Shown piece after piece: positions 35,681 to 48,200 of a DNA stretch of 64,000 nt. The stretch covers positions 5,399,001-5,463,000 of the forward strand of contig OX419758.1 in NCBI GenBank assembly GCA_948567375.1, in the 5' to 3' direction. The DNA comes from Lunularia cruciata. Lineage: Eukaryota; Streptophyta; Marchantiopsida; Lunulariales; Lunulariaceae. Numbering within the stretch: the first letter of the stretch is position 1; each line of letters starts with the position of its first letter. The notes below the pieces were generated by a model, which worked only from the letters and a program-made list of their open reading frames with translations, was not told where the DNA came from and searched no databases. The position numbers and the translations under genes were made by a program.

Positions 35681-35859
35681 TTGATACTCGTCTTTATTCA
35701 TTTTCTTGAGGTCCAATAATTCATCAATGATGCCATCACAAATATTTTTGAGCATCATCATTTTGGCCTCAAAGACAATTTTTTGGAGTCAATAATGAAC
35801 TTCTAGCATCAAGTATCTTTTTCTTATTTAGTATTTGCCATTATGATGTGGTAAACCAC

Positions 35860-38800
35860 AATTTTAAGTTTTAAGATATTCTTAAGTTCAATGGGACACA
35901 TTATTTCATATGGAAATTGCAAATGAGCTTGTTTCTTCAAGAAACAAGACTGATGGGTTAGTCAATGGTACTCATTCCCAACCAACTTGGCTTGCCACTA
36001 CTCCTGCTAGGCTACTCAAACATTTACTATTGTTCTTGTAGCTCTGGCTTTGCAATTAATAGGCCCATGCAACATCACTGATTGGGACACAAGTAATGTG
36101 TATGCATTATCTTTCATTATGAATTGACTTGATGATAGTAAAATTCATCACTTCAATTTGGTCCACTATGCCTCCTAAACTTGGACCATTTTTGAACAAT
36201 TGTATGAAGGTCAAGATGCAATTACAAGCATGTACATCCAAGATGAGCTTCAAATGCTAAAAATGAAAGAAAGGTGATAGTGTAACCAAACATATTCATT
36301 GGTTCAAAACTTTAGTTGATCAATTATCATCTATAAGAGTTCAAACTTCTTACAAAACTCAAATGCTAGCAAGCTATGATGCATAGCATGCCTAAAATTT
36401 TCTGAAATTTTAACTTCATTGCAAGATTAAAAAAATTAACCTTACAAAAGCTTAAGAAATATTTCCTAGTGGAGGAGAAAATGTGAAAGACTCAAATGTC
36501 CAAGCCTACAATAGCATTATATACCTTTAAGTGTAATTCCCCTACAAAAGACAAATTTAATACCAATGATTAGAGAATGTGAAATTTAATAAAGCAAAGC
36601 ACATCTTTAATGCTTCTTACAAGAGGCAAATTTAATACTGATGACCAGAAGAATTTGAAATTCAACAAAAGCAAAGCATATCTTTAATGCTTATGCTCTC
36701 AATTTGGTTCCAACAGGACCTTTAACAATAAATTAGAGAAATCCAAAAAAATAATCAATGTTTCTATTTTCATCTTATTGGACACCATTTTAAGGACTAC
36801 AAGAAGCAAATTGCTGATGAATCTATAGCAAATTTTAAAAACGAATGAGTTAAAGCCAATTCAACAATTTATTTATGTTGTAGTAGCTTCAAGTATGACT
36901 TCATGTTCTAACCAAGATCATTCTTGGTATCTTTATTTTGGAGCTACATATAATATGGCTCACTCGTTAAAAAAATTTTTAGCTTGTGAGCCTTGTATTA
37001 CACCACAAAAAGTATAACTTGATGATAATTCTACTCATGAAATACTTGGATCAGGCAAAGTGTTAGTTTGACTTCCCAAGGGCAATTTCAGAATTATTAA
37101 AAACATTCTTCATATTCTTAAACTAAGGAGAAATATTTTCTTTATTACACAATTGGAACTTGATGGTGGATTTGAGTTCATGAGTAAATGATAATATATT
37201 CTCCATGTTCCAAATGGTGATTTACTTACAATTTATCCTTTGACAAATGAACTTTTTCACCTTGGAGTGAATGTTTTCCCCTCTTGAATAAGTGCCTACA
37301 CCATTGTCCATTTTAATCCTTTTGATTTATGGCAAAGTCAATTTTGCCCTATCAACACTACCCAAATTAAGAAGTTAATTTTGAAAAATATAGCTCTACA
37401 TATTGCAAAATATACTCATAAACCTAATAATTTTGACTGCATGCCTATATATATGGGAAGCAAATGAGACAATCTTTTCCTATACAAGCCAAATGATTTG
37501 CTCGGCTCTATCCACTCATATATTTGTGGTCCAAATTTTCCTCCTACCCATTCTGCATATTGCTATTTTCTTCTCCTCATTGATGACTTTCCCTAATACC
37601 ATTTCCTTCACCTCATGCAACACAAGTCTAAGGCTTAATTTATTTGTAAAAGTATGACTTGGATTTGTCAATTATGTTATGCTTGGAGTCTTAGTCTCAC
37701 TCAATATTCTACAAGCATTGAAACCCATCATTTTTCTACAAAGATTAAATTGCTATGGTGGGATAATGCTAAAGAATATAAATCTACCACATTCAATGGC
37801 TAATAATCTTTCAAGGATATTAAGTCATAGTTTTCATTATTTTATACTCCTCAATAGAATAGAGTGTTGAAATGCAAGAACTACATATTGCTTAATGTTA
37901 TTCTATGTATACTTTATGAATCAAATCTTCCAAAGACCTACTAGGAAGAAGAAGCTACAATTACAACAAAATATGTATAGCATTGGAGTCCTAGTATAAC
38001 ACTACCTTCTGATCGTACTTCTTATGAATTATGGTTTAGTCATAAGCTTAATTTAAAATAGCTACAAGTGTTTTGCAACCTTGCTTTGTCTCATGTTCAT
38101 GACAATCTGCATTTTAACCTTGAATTTTAAAGAATAAAATATATTTTCTTAGGCTATTGTGAAAAGAGAAAAGGCTATCTATTAGAGCATAAAATTGATC
38201 AAAAGGTAATTATTACTCAAGATGTTGTAATTTTTGAAAATAAAATTGGAATTCGTCATCTTATGAAGATGAATATCTTACCTTTGAGTTTGATCCTCAA
38301 TGTTTCAAAGCATTTCCTAATCCTCTTGTTTATTTATCTTCTCACCCAAATTTCACCTAGTTCAATGGGAGTTCTCCCAAACCTTTCCCATTTAGTGGGA
38401 GTTTCTCCAATTTCTATAATTACTCCATCAAGTGTTAATCTAATTTTTCCTACAATATCAACAACTATATCTACTCCTTCTCTTATGATTGGTTGGACTC
38501 CCTCTTTAGTATCAAAGATGTACTAGACTTCCCTCCATTCATTTTCTTGATCCTCTTGCTCCTACTCCACTCTTTTGCTATGACTGAATCCTCATATTTC
38601 AAAAGCAATAACAAATATAACCTAGTGTTGGAGGCTCAAAAGAACAAAGATAAAAAGTGGGATTTTTTATCTACCTTTCATTTTTTTAAGGATCCTTTGA
38701 CTTACAAAGAAGCTTTCTAAGGACATGATGTGGAGCATTGGAAAGATTCTATTAATGTTGATTTACAAAATATGGACACAATGCAAGCATGGACACTTAT

Positions 38801-39752
38801 CCCATTACTTGCTAATTGGACTTTTGTTTGTTATTGTTGGTATTCAAAATTAAACTGACTGTTGATGAGTATATACATAAATTTGAAGCTCATTTGGTGG
38901 TTAAGGGATTTATGCAAATCCCTAGATTTTACTATCTTAAAACTTTCTCTCCAATGATTAAACTCCAATCCTTGTGGATTTTGTTTGTCTTGGTAGTACA
39001 TTTTGACTTGGAGCTACATCAAATTGATGTTGTTGTTGCTTTTCTTCATGGAAAACTATATGAAAAATTACATATAAACAAATTATAACTCTTCTTGAAG
39101 GTTTTGCATTATATGATCCTACTTCAATCTACCTTCTTGACCAATGTATTCATGGTTCAAACTACTCAGCAAAAATCTGGAATAAAAAATTAAATTATGC
39201 TCTGTTGGACATTGGATTTATTGGATTTCTCCACATGTGATAAAATATCTATACTTTTCACAAAGATTCAACAATTCTAGTTTTGGCATTATATGTTTAT
39301 GATCTCATCTTAGACACCTCAAGTCTTACATTACTCTAAATTGTTAAGATTTACTCAATTGATTGAGTAAATCTTTACCAATTTGAGATGAAAAACTTAA
39401 TTGAAGCCTACCATATCCTTGGAATGCATCTCCAATGAGTTAGAAAGCAAGGTTAGCTTAAGATCAATCAGAATAGTTTAATGTGTGCAATGTACTATTC
39501 TAGGCCTGATATTGTTTTTTCAATTCATATCAATGCTCAGTTCATGTCCAACCTTAGACTTGCACATTGGATAGTTTTTAAGCAATCTTCCACTATCTAC
39601 TAAGGAATTTACATTTTTCACCAAAGTATTCTTGCTTAGATTCAACGTTGCATCTACAAGGTTTTTTTTATTCAGCTTATAGTGACAATGTGGATTCCCG
39701 TAAGTCTTGAGTAGACTTTGCTTCTTCCTTGCAGGGGGAGCAATAAATTGGA
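35860..39752 (+). pseudogene. Ty1/copia polyprotein remnant: gag, protease, integrase, RT, start of RNase H
   Basis: Plus strand in domain order. Gag begins LKFNGTHYFIWKLQMSL (about 35885). A degraded knuckle (HLIGHHFKDYKKQ, about 36770) is followed by a protease whose active site is altered (WYLYFGATYNMAHS, about 36920-36965). The integrase C-terminus (SYELWFSHKLNLK, IKYIFLGYCEKRKGYLLEHK) lies at about 38015-38200. RT at 38816-39088 reads KFEAHLVVKGFMQIP...KTFSPMIKL...DLELHQIDVVVAFLHGKLYE. RNase H begins at about 39690. Integrase before RT marks the copia order. Numerous stops show old decay. No flanking LTRs were found. Confidence 0.85.
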
Positions 39753-41516
39753 TGTGAAAACCCAACAAATATCACTTTTGTGGTAATCTAGTTAGTGAAG
39801 TTCATTCCTATAGAGATACAAGTCAAAAATATCCAAATACAAAGTAAAATGACCGCAATGTAGTTCTTCTTGATTGCAACTTTAATCTCTTAGGTAGAAA
39901 CCACACCCAAAAGAGAGTAACAACCACTAGATTCCAGTCTTCTCACAAATCAACACTTCATAATCACAATACTATCCAATCTTTCCAAACCTTTGATTGT
40001 AATGATTCAGATTCTTCTAGAGATGACTATTTCATTGCAAAATGATTTTGCCTCAGAATTGTGTTCCACCCCTCCACTAAATGCACAACTTCCTTGATCA
40101 AAATTGCTTTACATCAACCTTGTGCTACACAAATGCAGAATACTACCAACACTACAATTCCTCTCAGATCTATCAAGGCATTACATTGATTGCACTTCAC
40201 TCAAGATCATACACAAAATGAACATCATGGTTGTGGAATCCAACATCCAACAAGCACACTGACTTGCACTTCAAATTTCTCCAAACACTCACAAACACAA
40301 ACACAAGATTGATACTTGGAATTAAGCTCAAGCAACAAGCATTGAAAAACATCACTTCACTTTATTTATCTTCAAAAATTATAAATATTTAATAATATAA
40401 CACTGCAAATACCTCCCTTAAATAGTAGAACAATAGATAATTACTAACAACTACACCGTTTTAGAACAACTCTTCCAACCTATTGATCCAAAATGGCAAT
40501 GCACCTCTTCATATCTGTCTCTTTCAATCTCAAAATTGTTACTACTCCAATCCGATATCAACCTCAACTTCAAGCTTCCAAACCTGAAGATCCTTCTATC
40601 ACTTCTCCTTCTTTGGGTCCTTCTTCTTCTGCTAATGCCTTCTTCTCACTATTTCTACTACTTCTTCACACTGAACTACAATTGAACTCACATCTAAACT
40701 ATCTACTTCTTTATCTTCTGACCCACCTTTCTCTAATGTCTCAAATAACTGACCCGAAGACTCTACTGTCTGATCTTGCACTCGGGCTCATCACGACAAC
40801 TATTTTCTCTTCTAATTCTATCATATATTTAATCAAGATTGAAATTAAAATCATGGGTATCCTAACTATCTCTTCTTTCTATGTCTTAACTATTTCAGAC
40901 ACTTCAGATATCTAACCTGAAGACTCTTGCATCCGATGTCTGACTACCTTGGATTGGGTCACCTTTGCCCTGAGGCAAAGTCTCTTGACCGGAAGTCATG
41001 TAAGTTGTGTAAACCCAAAGGCACATAAGTCCGAAGTCGTATAGACCCAAAATCACATAGACCTGAAGATCACCCTAACACCCTAATCACCCTAACCTGA
41101 AGTCACTCAACTACTCCATATATCTACTATAGAAACTTCAAATGCTTATAACTTTTGTTGTAGACCTCCAAACTCTGCAATTTTGGTGAAAATGGAAAAC
41201 CTTGAAGAAGACGCTTTCAGTAAAATATAGCACACACAATTAGGACACGTGGTCACTAAGATACAGGCCCTGCAGTCATCCTGACCTGCACTTTCATTCC
41301 AATACAAAGTAACCCTCCTTCTGGTCCAATCTTCCTTTGGGTCTGCCCTCCGTCGGGTCCAATCCAAGTTCTTCTTCCTTTGACACGAAGTAAATTTCCT
41401 CGGGTTGGATCAAAACATATGTTTCTCCTCGTTTCATCTCTATTTGGGTTCAATTCGTCTTCAATAATGCGCTTCTTCTTCAAAATTTGTCTAAAATGAA
41501 AAATGTGTGTACCACA
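39753..41516 (-). mobile_element. Family A element, copy C, 1.76 kb, inside copia RNase H
   Basis: Ends tgtgaaaacccaacaaatatc and gtgtgtaccaca match the ends of 16867-20587 and 23623-24967. The 5-bp flanks are ttgga (39748-39752) and ttgta (41517-41521). Sequence outside the insert rejoins as copia RNase H, as judged from the second RNase H segment at 41895-41945. Internal sequence at 40490-41470 resembles the ends of copy A, but the coding frames are broken. Confidence 0.8.
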
Positions 41517-41521
41517 TTGTA

Positions 41522-42440
41522 CAAATTAGATGCAAAAGTTGGTTGCTTTAAATAGTGTTGAAGTTGAGTACATGGCTTTAACCAAAGCAAACACTAAAGC
41601 AATTTGGATAAGACTTCTACTTTTAGACCTTGGTTATCCTCAAAAGATAACACAACTCCTGTTATTATACAGATCTTCAACAAGAACAAGAGTGGTATTG
41701 CTTCTATGAGCAAGAATCATGACACGACAAAGTATATTGATATTAATATCATTTTATTAAAGATCAATTTCAGTGGAGAAATAGGCATCAACTATTTACC
41801 TACTAAAGATATTTGTGCTAATATTTTGATAAAGGATTACCTAAGGACTGATTTAGCTTATAATGAGAATGTGGATTATGGGAAGTCTACCGGTGGACTT
41901 TGCTTCCTCCTCGCAGGAGGAGCAGTAAGCTAGGCAAGTAAGAAGCAGAAGTTAGTTGCTTTATCTAGTACTGAAGCTCAGTACATGGCTTTAACGATAG
42001 CCAACACTGAATAAGATTTGGATAAGATTGTCTACTCTAGATAAGATGTCTACTTATCCTATTTGGATAAGATTGTCTACAATTTGGATAAGATGTCTAC
42101 TTTCAGATATTGATTATCAAGTGTATTGATATTCAATATCATTTGGATAATACGTCTACTTTCACATATTGATTATCTCTGGACAAAACAGATCTTGTTT
42201 TGTAATAACAAGAGTAATATTGTTATTGTGTAGAAGCAAGAATCATGATAGGACCAAGTGTATTGATATTCAATGTCACTTTAATAAAATGATTGATTGA
42301 TTTTTAATAAAATCAATTACTCACAGAAGAAATCAGCATCAACTATTTACCTACGGAAGAAGAAGATATATGTGCTGATGTTTGATTTTTACCTAAAAGA
42401 TTACCTAAACGACTTTATCAAAAGCACACTGCTACATTAG
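41522..42440 (+). pseudogene. Copia RNase H continuation with repeated, scrambled segments
   Basis: After the inserted element the copia RNase H resumes (VEYMALTKANTKAIWIRLLL). It reaches the C-terminal motif TKYIDINIILLK...GINYLPTKDICANILIK at 41725-41835. A second RNase H piece then follows (KSTGGLCFLLAGGAVS..., EAQYMALT, 41880-41995), then short repeats of ttggataagattgtctac at 42012-42150, and a third C-terminal piece (TKCIDIQ..., INYLPTEE-like) to about 42390. This suggests repeated partial duplication or joining of several copia fragments. Confidence 0.75.
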
Positions 42441-44573
42441 GAATAGGAGGATACACAAATTCTCAATTGAGTGGAAATGTTAGATCTAGAACAATTAGTT
42501 ATTTTAGTGATCTGTGGGCCAATCATCTAATCTAGGATTAAGAGTAACCATAGTAAGTGATGTCTGTTCACAGATTGTCAGGGAACAGTCATCCTGTCAG
42601 TTGTGTCTTATAGTTTCTTGCGTGATGTTTTTATTCAATGTGGTTGTCAATTTGCATTATACCCTAATAGAGCTATTCCCAACACGAAGTACTGTCGATA
42701 GTACTATGAATTTATTTCTTACAGCGTGATTTTTATTTACGTTGCTAATTTGCATTACATCCTAATAGAGTATTCCAGACACGAAGCACTGTCGTTAGTA
42801 CTATCGTCTATGACTTAATTTTCACAGCCTGAACAGATTCTTCTCTCGACCTGAAATTTGTGAATGTACAAATGTTTACAATAGTTATCGGAAATCTTTT
42901 CTAAATTAATCTTAAGATTTTTTGATTGCTTTGTAAGGCTGTGGACATATATGCTTAGATGAAAATGGAGATCAGAGCTGTTCCAAAAGCTCCTAGACTG
43001 ACGAAAATAAAAGCTTCAGTGCCTTTTGACACCTTTGCGCAGATTAGAGGTACGACAGCAATAGTGAGAAGGTTACCTGCAAACATCACGATAGCCATAC
43101 ATCGTATCTTCGGAGCGTATTTCCCGATGCCAGAGTATAAGATTTCATGGAGAAATCGGACGATGAAAATGAGGAATACTGATTTCAATACCTGCTACCA
43201 CGCAACATCATCAAAAGGATTTCAGGCGCATAAAACTTGGAGGAGTCAGAAAAAGTAGCTGGGCACAAAGTGAGGAAGAAGAATCTGATGTCATGAACAA
43301 GATCGAGCCAGAATAATTACCCCTCAGTGCTTACTGAATGAGCTGTAAGAACTCTCACAATCCAATTCTAGTTGACAATTTCCTCCTTCCTCTTATGGGT
43401 TAAGGGAGGAAGAAAGCGATCAAAGATCGTAGAAGCAATATCGTTTCCATCACAGAGCTTGTCAAGGTTGAGAAGTGAGAGTTTATCTCAGAACTGCCGG
43501 GATGACCTGCAACTTGGATGAGATCAACTAATGAAGGTGGTCTGAAATTACTGATCCTGAAGTTCAACAGGGGAAATAATTCCACTTCCAAGGAGGAAAA
43601 TTGAGTTACAACCAGATGTCGTCTGATGGCTCACTTTGATTGCTTGGAGGTAGGTAAAGGGTTATTCTTCAAGATCTTACACGTACTGTTGGTGCACAGT
43701 TTGGTCATCTTGGTCGTTGGACGAAGGCTCGGCGACAGAAAGTAGTTGCTGTTATCTGAATGAGAAAAGGGAACTCTCCAAAAATAAATTTTACTACTTG
43801 GCACAAAGGTAATGTTGCGGAGAGGAAGAAAAAATACGCAAAGCAACTACGGAGATAGTTCGGCCATCCTACCGATTTCATCTGGTGGGATTGTAACGCC
43901 TCTGAACCACGGCACGTGATCATCTATTTTCATAGCCTGAAAGAGCCACGTTGAAGAGAGCTGGAAATGGAGGCCGCGAAGAGGAGACTCGGACTCGTGA
44001 CGATCATTGCGGATATCAAATTCTTCCGGTCATACCCCGTCTTTGTCTCTACAGTCGGAAATCCTCAGCCTCCCAACGGCCTTGGAGCGCATGTTTGCGA
44101 CTTCTTCTGAGATCTCCCCGGAACTTTCACCCTGCTGCGAGTGATTTATGAGCTCTGGGTTTGTGTCAGTGGACGCATGGCGGTACTCTGTCCTCTCTAA
44201 CGAGAAACAGACTGTTCCCAAGGGCATAGAGCAAACGTACGGGAGAAACACTGTGAAGAAACTTCCTTGGCCACGGCCCCTCACCAAAGAGAAGACAAAA
44301 TGTCTCAAGAATGTCCAGCAAATCATGGGGGTCTAGCAAACTGAGATGTACTGTTAAGAGGCTTTTCCAGATATGATGGTAGAGAAATAAAATACACGTC
44401 CCTGACCTTTTCTCTCACTGAGCGGATGATTGATCGCCTCCAAATGGAGGTCGCATAGCGTCGATCCTCTGAAGCCCAAACCTGACAACAGGAGGGCAAA
44501 AACAGTGACACATTAGGTGGCGTAGACGACTCCCAATCTGCATCTGGTATGGCTGATATAACAATTAGAAGGT
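42441..44573. other. GC-richer stretch, possibly remains of a host gene
   Basis: Base composition rises here compared with the retroelement-rich flanks, and no retroelement motif is visible. The minus strand has short protein-like frames (42955-43188, 44030-44326, 44323-44511) that do not join into a recognisable product. The LINE at 44583 is inserted immediately next to this stretch. It could be a decayed gene or intron sequence; I cannot say which. Confidence 0.35.
42955..43188 (-). pseudogene. Possible transporter-like exon remnant with two membrane segments
   Basis: A 77-codon minus-strand frame with two hydrophobic stretches (MAIVMFAGNLLTIAVVPLIC and AFIFVSLGAFGTALISIFI) separated by a short charged loop and preceded by GKYAPKIRC. 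This arrangement resembles the last helices of major facilitator transporters, where a P-x2-R loop lies between two helices. The similarity is weak and by eye only. No neighbouring exon could be confirmed. Confidence 0.25.
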
Positions 44574-44582
44574 ACCTGTAAC
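44574..44582. repeat. Target-site duplication of the RLE LINE, left copy
   Basis: acctgtaac here equals acctgtaac at 48299-48307. The two copies bracket the element exactly: inside the left copy lies the LINE 3' end (minus strand ...cctttttttctttta-type tail), and inside the right copy lies the 5' end. Confidence 0.75.
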
Positions 44583-44777
44583 TAAAGAAAAAAGGCTACC
44601 GCATAGGAAAAATGAAGGAGGGGAAGACCCCATCAAGCCGTACAAGGGAGACAAAAAAGGTAACATGGGGCTAAGCCCCAATAGAGTCTGTATGAGAAAT
44701 CTGCCCTACCGCACCTAAGATATCCGAGCTATGCAAGTCGTACGATCTACACACAACTGGATCATCCGAAGAAACAT

Positions 44778-46035
44778 CACCTAATGTGATTCTCTCCTAT
44801 GGATTGCACCAACCACTGCCCTCTACAGAGCAATGGACACACGCTGTCTAAAGTAAGCTACAAAGTATGAGAGTGAGAGTGGTACCCCCTGACGCCTAAC
44901 ATGATAAGCTCTCGCGCACTCCCTGACAAATGTGTCAAATGCCGTGTCCATCGCTCCATATAACTCCAAGGCTAGAGGAACAAAGAGGTGACCTCGCTGC
45001 ATGCCCCTATACTTGGAGACCTTGCGACCTGCTGCTGCACTCGCCGCCCATCCAGGGGGATGGGTAATCACTCCCTCCAAAACTGTATCTCGCGTAGGGT
45101 CCGTGACCACGACATCCGCTACTGTCACCTGATCATCTCGGACCAAGTATAAGTCTGCCCTGACACGTGTCGTCTGCAACGCATACGAACACTCACTCCA
45201 AGCCAAGTATCCACTCTCTCGCGCCATAGCAAACACTATGTCTCTAATGGCATCATGGGTAGCTATCCTCTGTCCTCCAAAAGGACACCGTGTCATGTGG
45301 ACCGCCGCTGCATCTAGTGTAGAACCACACTCACAAGTGAGTAGTGAAGATGCAGATGGGTGGACCAAACCTAGGCAAAACCTCATTGTTGTAGAGAAAG
45401 TAGCCGGTGCAAGTCGGAAAGCCCTAATGCATGGTTGAGCTAGGATCCACGAGCCTGCACCCTTGCCGGAGCAAGAGCGTAGACGTGCTCTAGTAGCCTG
45501 AGGAATGGACGAGTCAACTAAGAGAGAATGTAACGTATGCTCACACTGTCGCTCCATCAAGGAAGACTGTAGACCTCTAGTCCAATCTGACGATAGTGAA
45601 GCAAACGGTGGAAAACCCTCTCATGCTCGTGGGGATAGACTATCTCTCGTCTGCCGCAATAACACCTGGAGAGAAAAGGATCCTCCCTCCACCTCTGTCA
45701 CATAAGTCTCCAAAACCGGCCTATCAGCAACCACAAAACGAGAGGCAAGTAGGGGTGCCAAGAGAGCCCAACTACCCAAAAATGCTATAGGTGCCATCTC
45801 CTCCATAGAAAGCAAGCCAACCCCACCACATGAGATCAGTAGAGCCGTCTGTCTACGTGCCAAATCCCCTGTCACACACTCAAAAGTCCCTGGTCCAATA
45901 ATATCACCAAAGACTCCCATAATCCTCCTATCAAATGCTCTCAGACGTGATAGGAAGGACGATGAGGGAGGAACTATACGGATGAGGTAGGATGGTCAAC
46001 GAGCAATACTAGAAGAGAGTATACCAAATGCCACC
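44778..46035 (-). pseudogene. LINE C-terminal region: Cys-His motif and restriction-like endonuclease
   Basis: One frame from about 46418 down to 44778, with stops at 46035, about 45995, 45621 and 44823. The 245-codon open part (45560-44823) carries CECGSTLDAAAVHMTRC, a CxC...H-x4-C motif next to RIATHDAIRD, and then RADLYLVRDDQVTVAD. The latter gives Asp-x12-Asp, the endonuclease active-site spacing (the usual Pro before the first Asp is Ala here). RKVSKYRGMQRG and LFVPLALELYGAMDTAF follow, the conserved Lys and helix of this nuclease fold. The nuclease nicks the target for priming. The final reading continues two dozen bases beyond the 44823 stop to HRRESH. Confidence 0.82.
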
Positions 46036-47460
46036 TATGGATCTCCTAGTAATGGAAGGTCATCCACATGGAGAACATCCTCTGCAAGGGCAGCGTCCAA
46101 GAAGCGTGTGACAAAATCCTCCGATCCTACTGGCACTCCAAGAACACGAAGTCCATATGTGGATGTGATACACCCCTCTGGAAGCTCAAGGTGGGGAGGG
46201 ATACCTAAAGAGGACCATGCCCTACACTTTGACACCTTGACTCTCAAGCCTACTAGATGTAGCTTGGTAGTCAAGTAGTCAAAGGCCTGCCTAATCTGAT
46301 CTACATGGCCTACGATGTGTGTATCATTTGCCAAGGAGGGAAATACACAACCTGGCATGGCCAAAGTAGTAGACATGAGAGCTCTAAAGTGAGCCATGGC
46401 AAATAAGGGCCCTCCCAAAGGATCTCCCTAACGTGTACAAACAGCTGACTCCAAGACGGTGACTCCCTCTTGTGAACCACCATGCTGGTAGTAAAGGGAA
46501 CAAGAGAGCCATAAAAAGACCGCACAAAGGAATGAGACTCGCCAAGGATCCACCAGCCTCCCTAAGCTCTCTAAAGATAGATACACGTGAGACACTATTA
46601 AAAGCATTCTCAACATCCACCTGTAGGACGACCCACTCCGGATGGATATCTAGGAGTGCTCTAATGCTTAAATATATAGCCTCACATCCTCCAGGTGTAG
46701 CTACTCCAAACTGATGTGGACTAAGGTGTTGTCGAAAGTGAGAACGATGCTGAAGGACAATGGTACGACTGAACAAATGCAAAAAGAGCTCTCCAATAGC
46801 AATCGGTCTAATGCCTCCCGTGTCCTTCTCGATTGCGAGAAGTCGACTAGCACCTAAGACCCGACTAACAGACATAGGAATATCTCCTCTTGCTACTGCT
46901 GCAGCTACCTGAAACAACTCGGTAAAACCACTAGAAGGATCATCTTCCTGGAAGCAATCTCTAAGGTGCTCATAAACCATCCCTGACAAGCCTCCTAAGG
47001 AAAGGCGAGGGGCAGTGCACAATGCTTGTGCAAATAGCGACCTATCAAGACATAAAGGCTGCTCAGGCTGATAATCTAAGACCTCTAGTGGTAGTCCCTC
47101 TACTGCTATAGGATGCAATGAGCGTAGGGAAGAGATGGTCTCATCAGTAGGACTCGCTATAGACAAAGGGTGTAGCGCTCGTGCTACTCTACTAAACTCT
47201 CCCGCTTGACCCAATGTCCTACATCGTCGTAATCGAGTGGAATATGTGGTATCCTATGGCGATGCTTGTCTCCTAAATCGTGTAGCCCTAACAGACTCCT
47301 CCTGAAGGGCTGCACAATCCCCCGCTCGGAATCGACAAAATCTAGCCGCCACCTCTCTATGCCCCGCACATCCCCCTCTAGCATAACGAAGACACCATCG
47401 AGGGAGTAGGAGGAATAGGAACCATGCTAACTTGTCCAAGGGATCACGTGCCAAACGATC
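46036..47460 (-). pseudogene. LINE reverse transcriptase region
   Basis: It begins with LFLLLPRWCLRYARGGCAGHREVAARFCRF (two short stretches around 47390-47420), a segment typical of RLE LINEs ahead of the RT. A 276-codon open frame (47214-46384) contains SRLLAIEKDTGGIRPIAIGE, HQFGVATPGGCEAI and LQVDVENAFNSVSR (RT motif A with its Asp). After a frame change near 46540 and a TAG at 46428-46430, DPLGGPLFAMAHFRAL (motif B) and LANDTHIVG (motif C) follow. In motif C the first catalytic Asp of the usual D-D pair is Asn, so this copy could not polymerise even without the stops. VSKCRAWS and YGLRVLGVPVG mark the thumb. Confidence 0.85.
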
Positions 47461-47679
47461 CAGTGGTAGGCAAAAAGCCTATCTAGCCTCATCATGGAGT
47501 GTGCAGGGTACCCTACGGAATAGACGTGGACATGGAAAACTAGTCTCAAATAACCCCAAAATGCAACCCACCTGAGAAGCTAACCACTCTCATGACTCGA
47601 TCGGTATCCCTGGAACGATCAATGAAGGTATAGAAGAAGTGTGCGTAATCTCGAGTGTCACTACTATCGATGTGGTCGC

Positions 47680-47835
47680 TCATCTCACATGGGCATTGCA
47701 AGTGGTCCAATCATATTCCTTGTGCATCCTTCCCACATGGGTCTTTACCCCTTGCGAGGTAAAGCATCGGTGACACACCGGGCATGGTGTATCTCGACTC
47801 GCTCTAGGCGACCCCACTTGGGAAGGTGTAGCCAT
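47680..47835 (-). pseudogene. LINE N-terminal C2H2 zinc finger
   Basis: The frame starting at Met 47835 (ATPSQVGSPRASRD) leads into CPVC, twelve residues, then HVGRMH: a C-x2-C-x12-H-x4-H finger of the kind that binds target DNA or RNA at the N-terminus of R2- and NeSL-like proteins. The frame leaves coding register after about residue 52, towards the RT part. A matching but degraded finger (SVCHRLF...) lies at 52179-52260 in the second copy. Confidence 0.8.
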
Positions 47836-47939
47836 GGCTAGCACAAGAATAGTGATAGTAACACATGATACTCCTCTCCATATCTCCCTATATTTGCAAA
47901 ACCACAACCCCTCACATCCCAACTCACATAAGAAAACAA

Positions 47940-48200
47940 TCTCTCCAAACCCTAAAATCTATAAACTCTCATAACTTTCAATTTCCATCTCTAAAATTTT
48001 CAAATTAAATTCCAATGGAACTTAATCATGAAAACCCAGAGATTAGAAATGAAAATTCACAACCCATCACTCTCAACCCTAAAAAAGCTAAAAATCTTCA
48101 TAACTTTCTACTCCATTCTCCATAGTCTTCAATCTAGGTGCCAATGGAACCGGAATTGAAAAACAAAGAAAATAGACTATTCACTCGAAGGCTACATGCT
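47940..48200. repeat. Tandem duplication in the LINE 5' leader, about 130 bp
   Basis: The phrase aaccctaaaa...cataacttt...ccaatggaac occurs from about 47947 and again from about 48077, with the same spacing of its sub-words. The downstream AT-rich copy of the LINE (52370-52680) shows a similar run. Such leader repeats are common in retrotransposons. Confidence 0.6.

Noticed and set aside
43705-43923. Minus-strand 72-codon frame as a transporter exon
   Set aside because: Hydrophobic in part, but I found no family motif or splice context, so I left it within the unassigned island.
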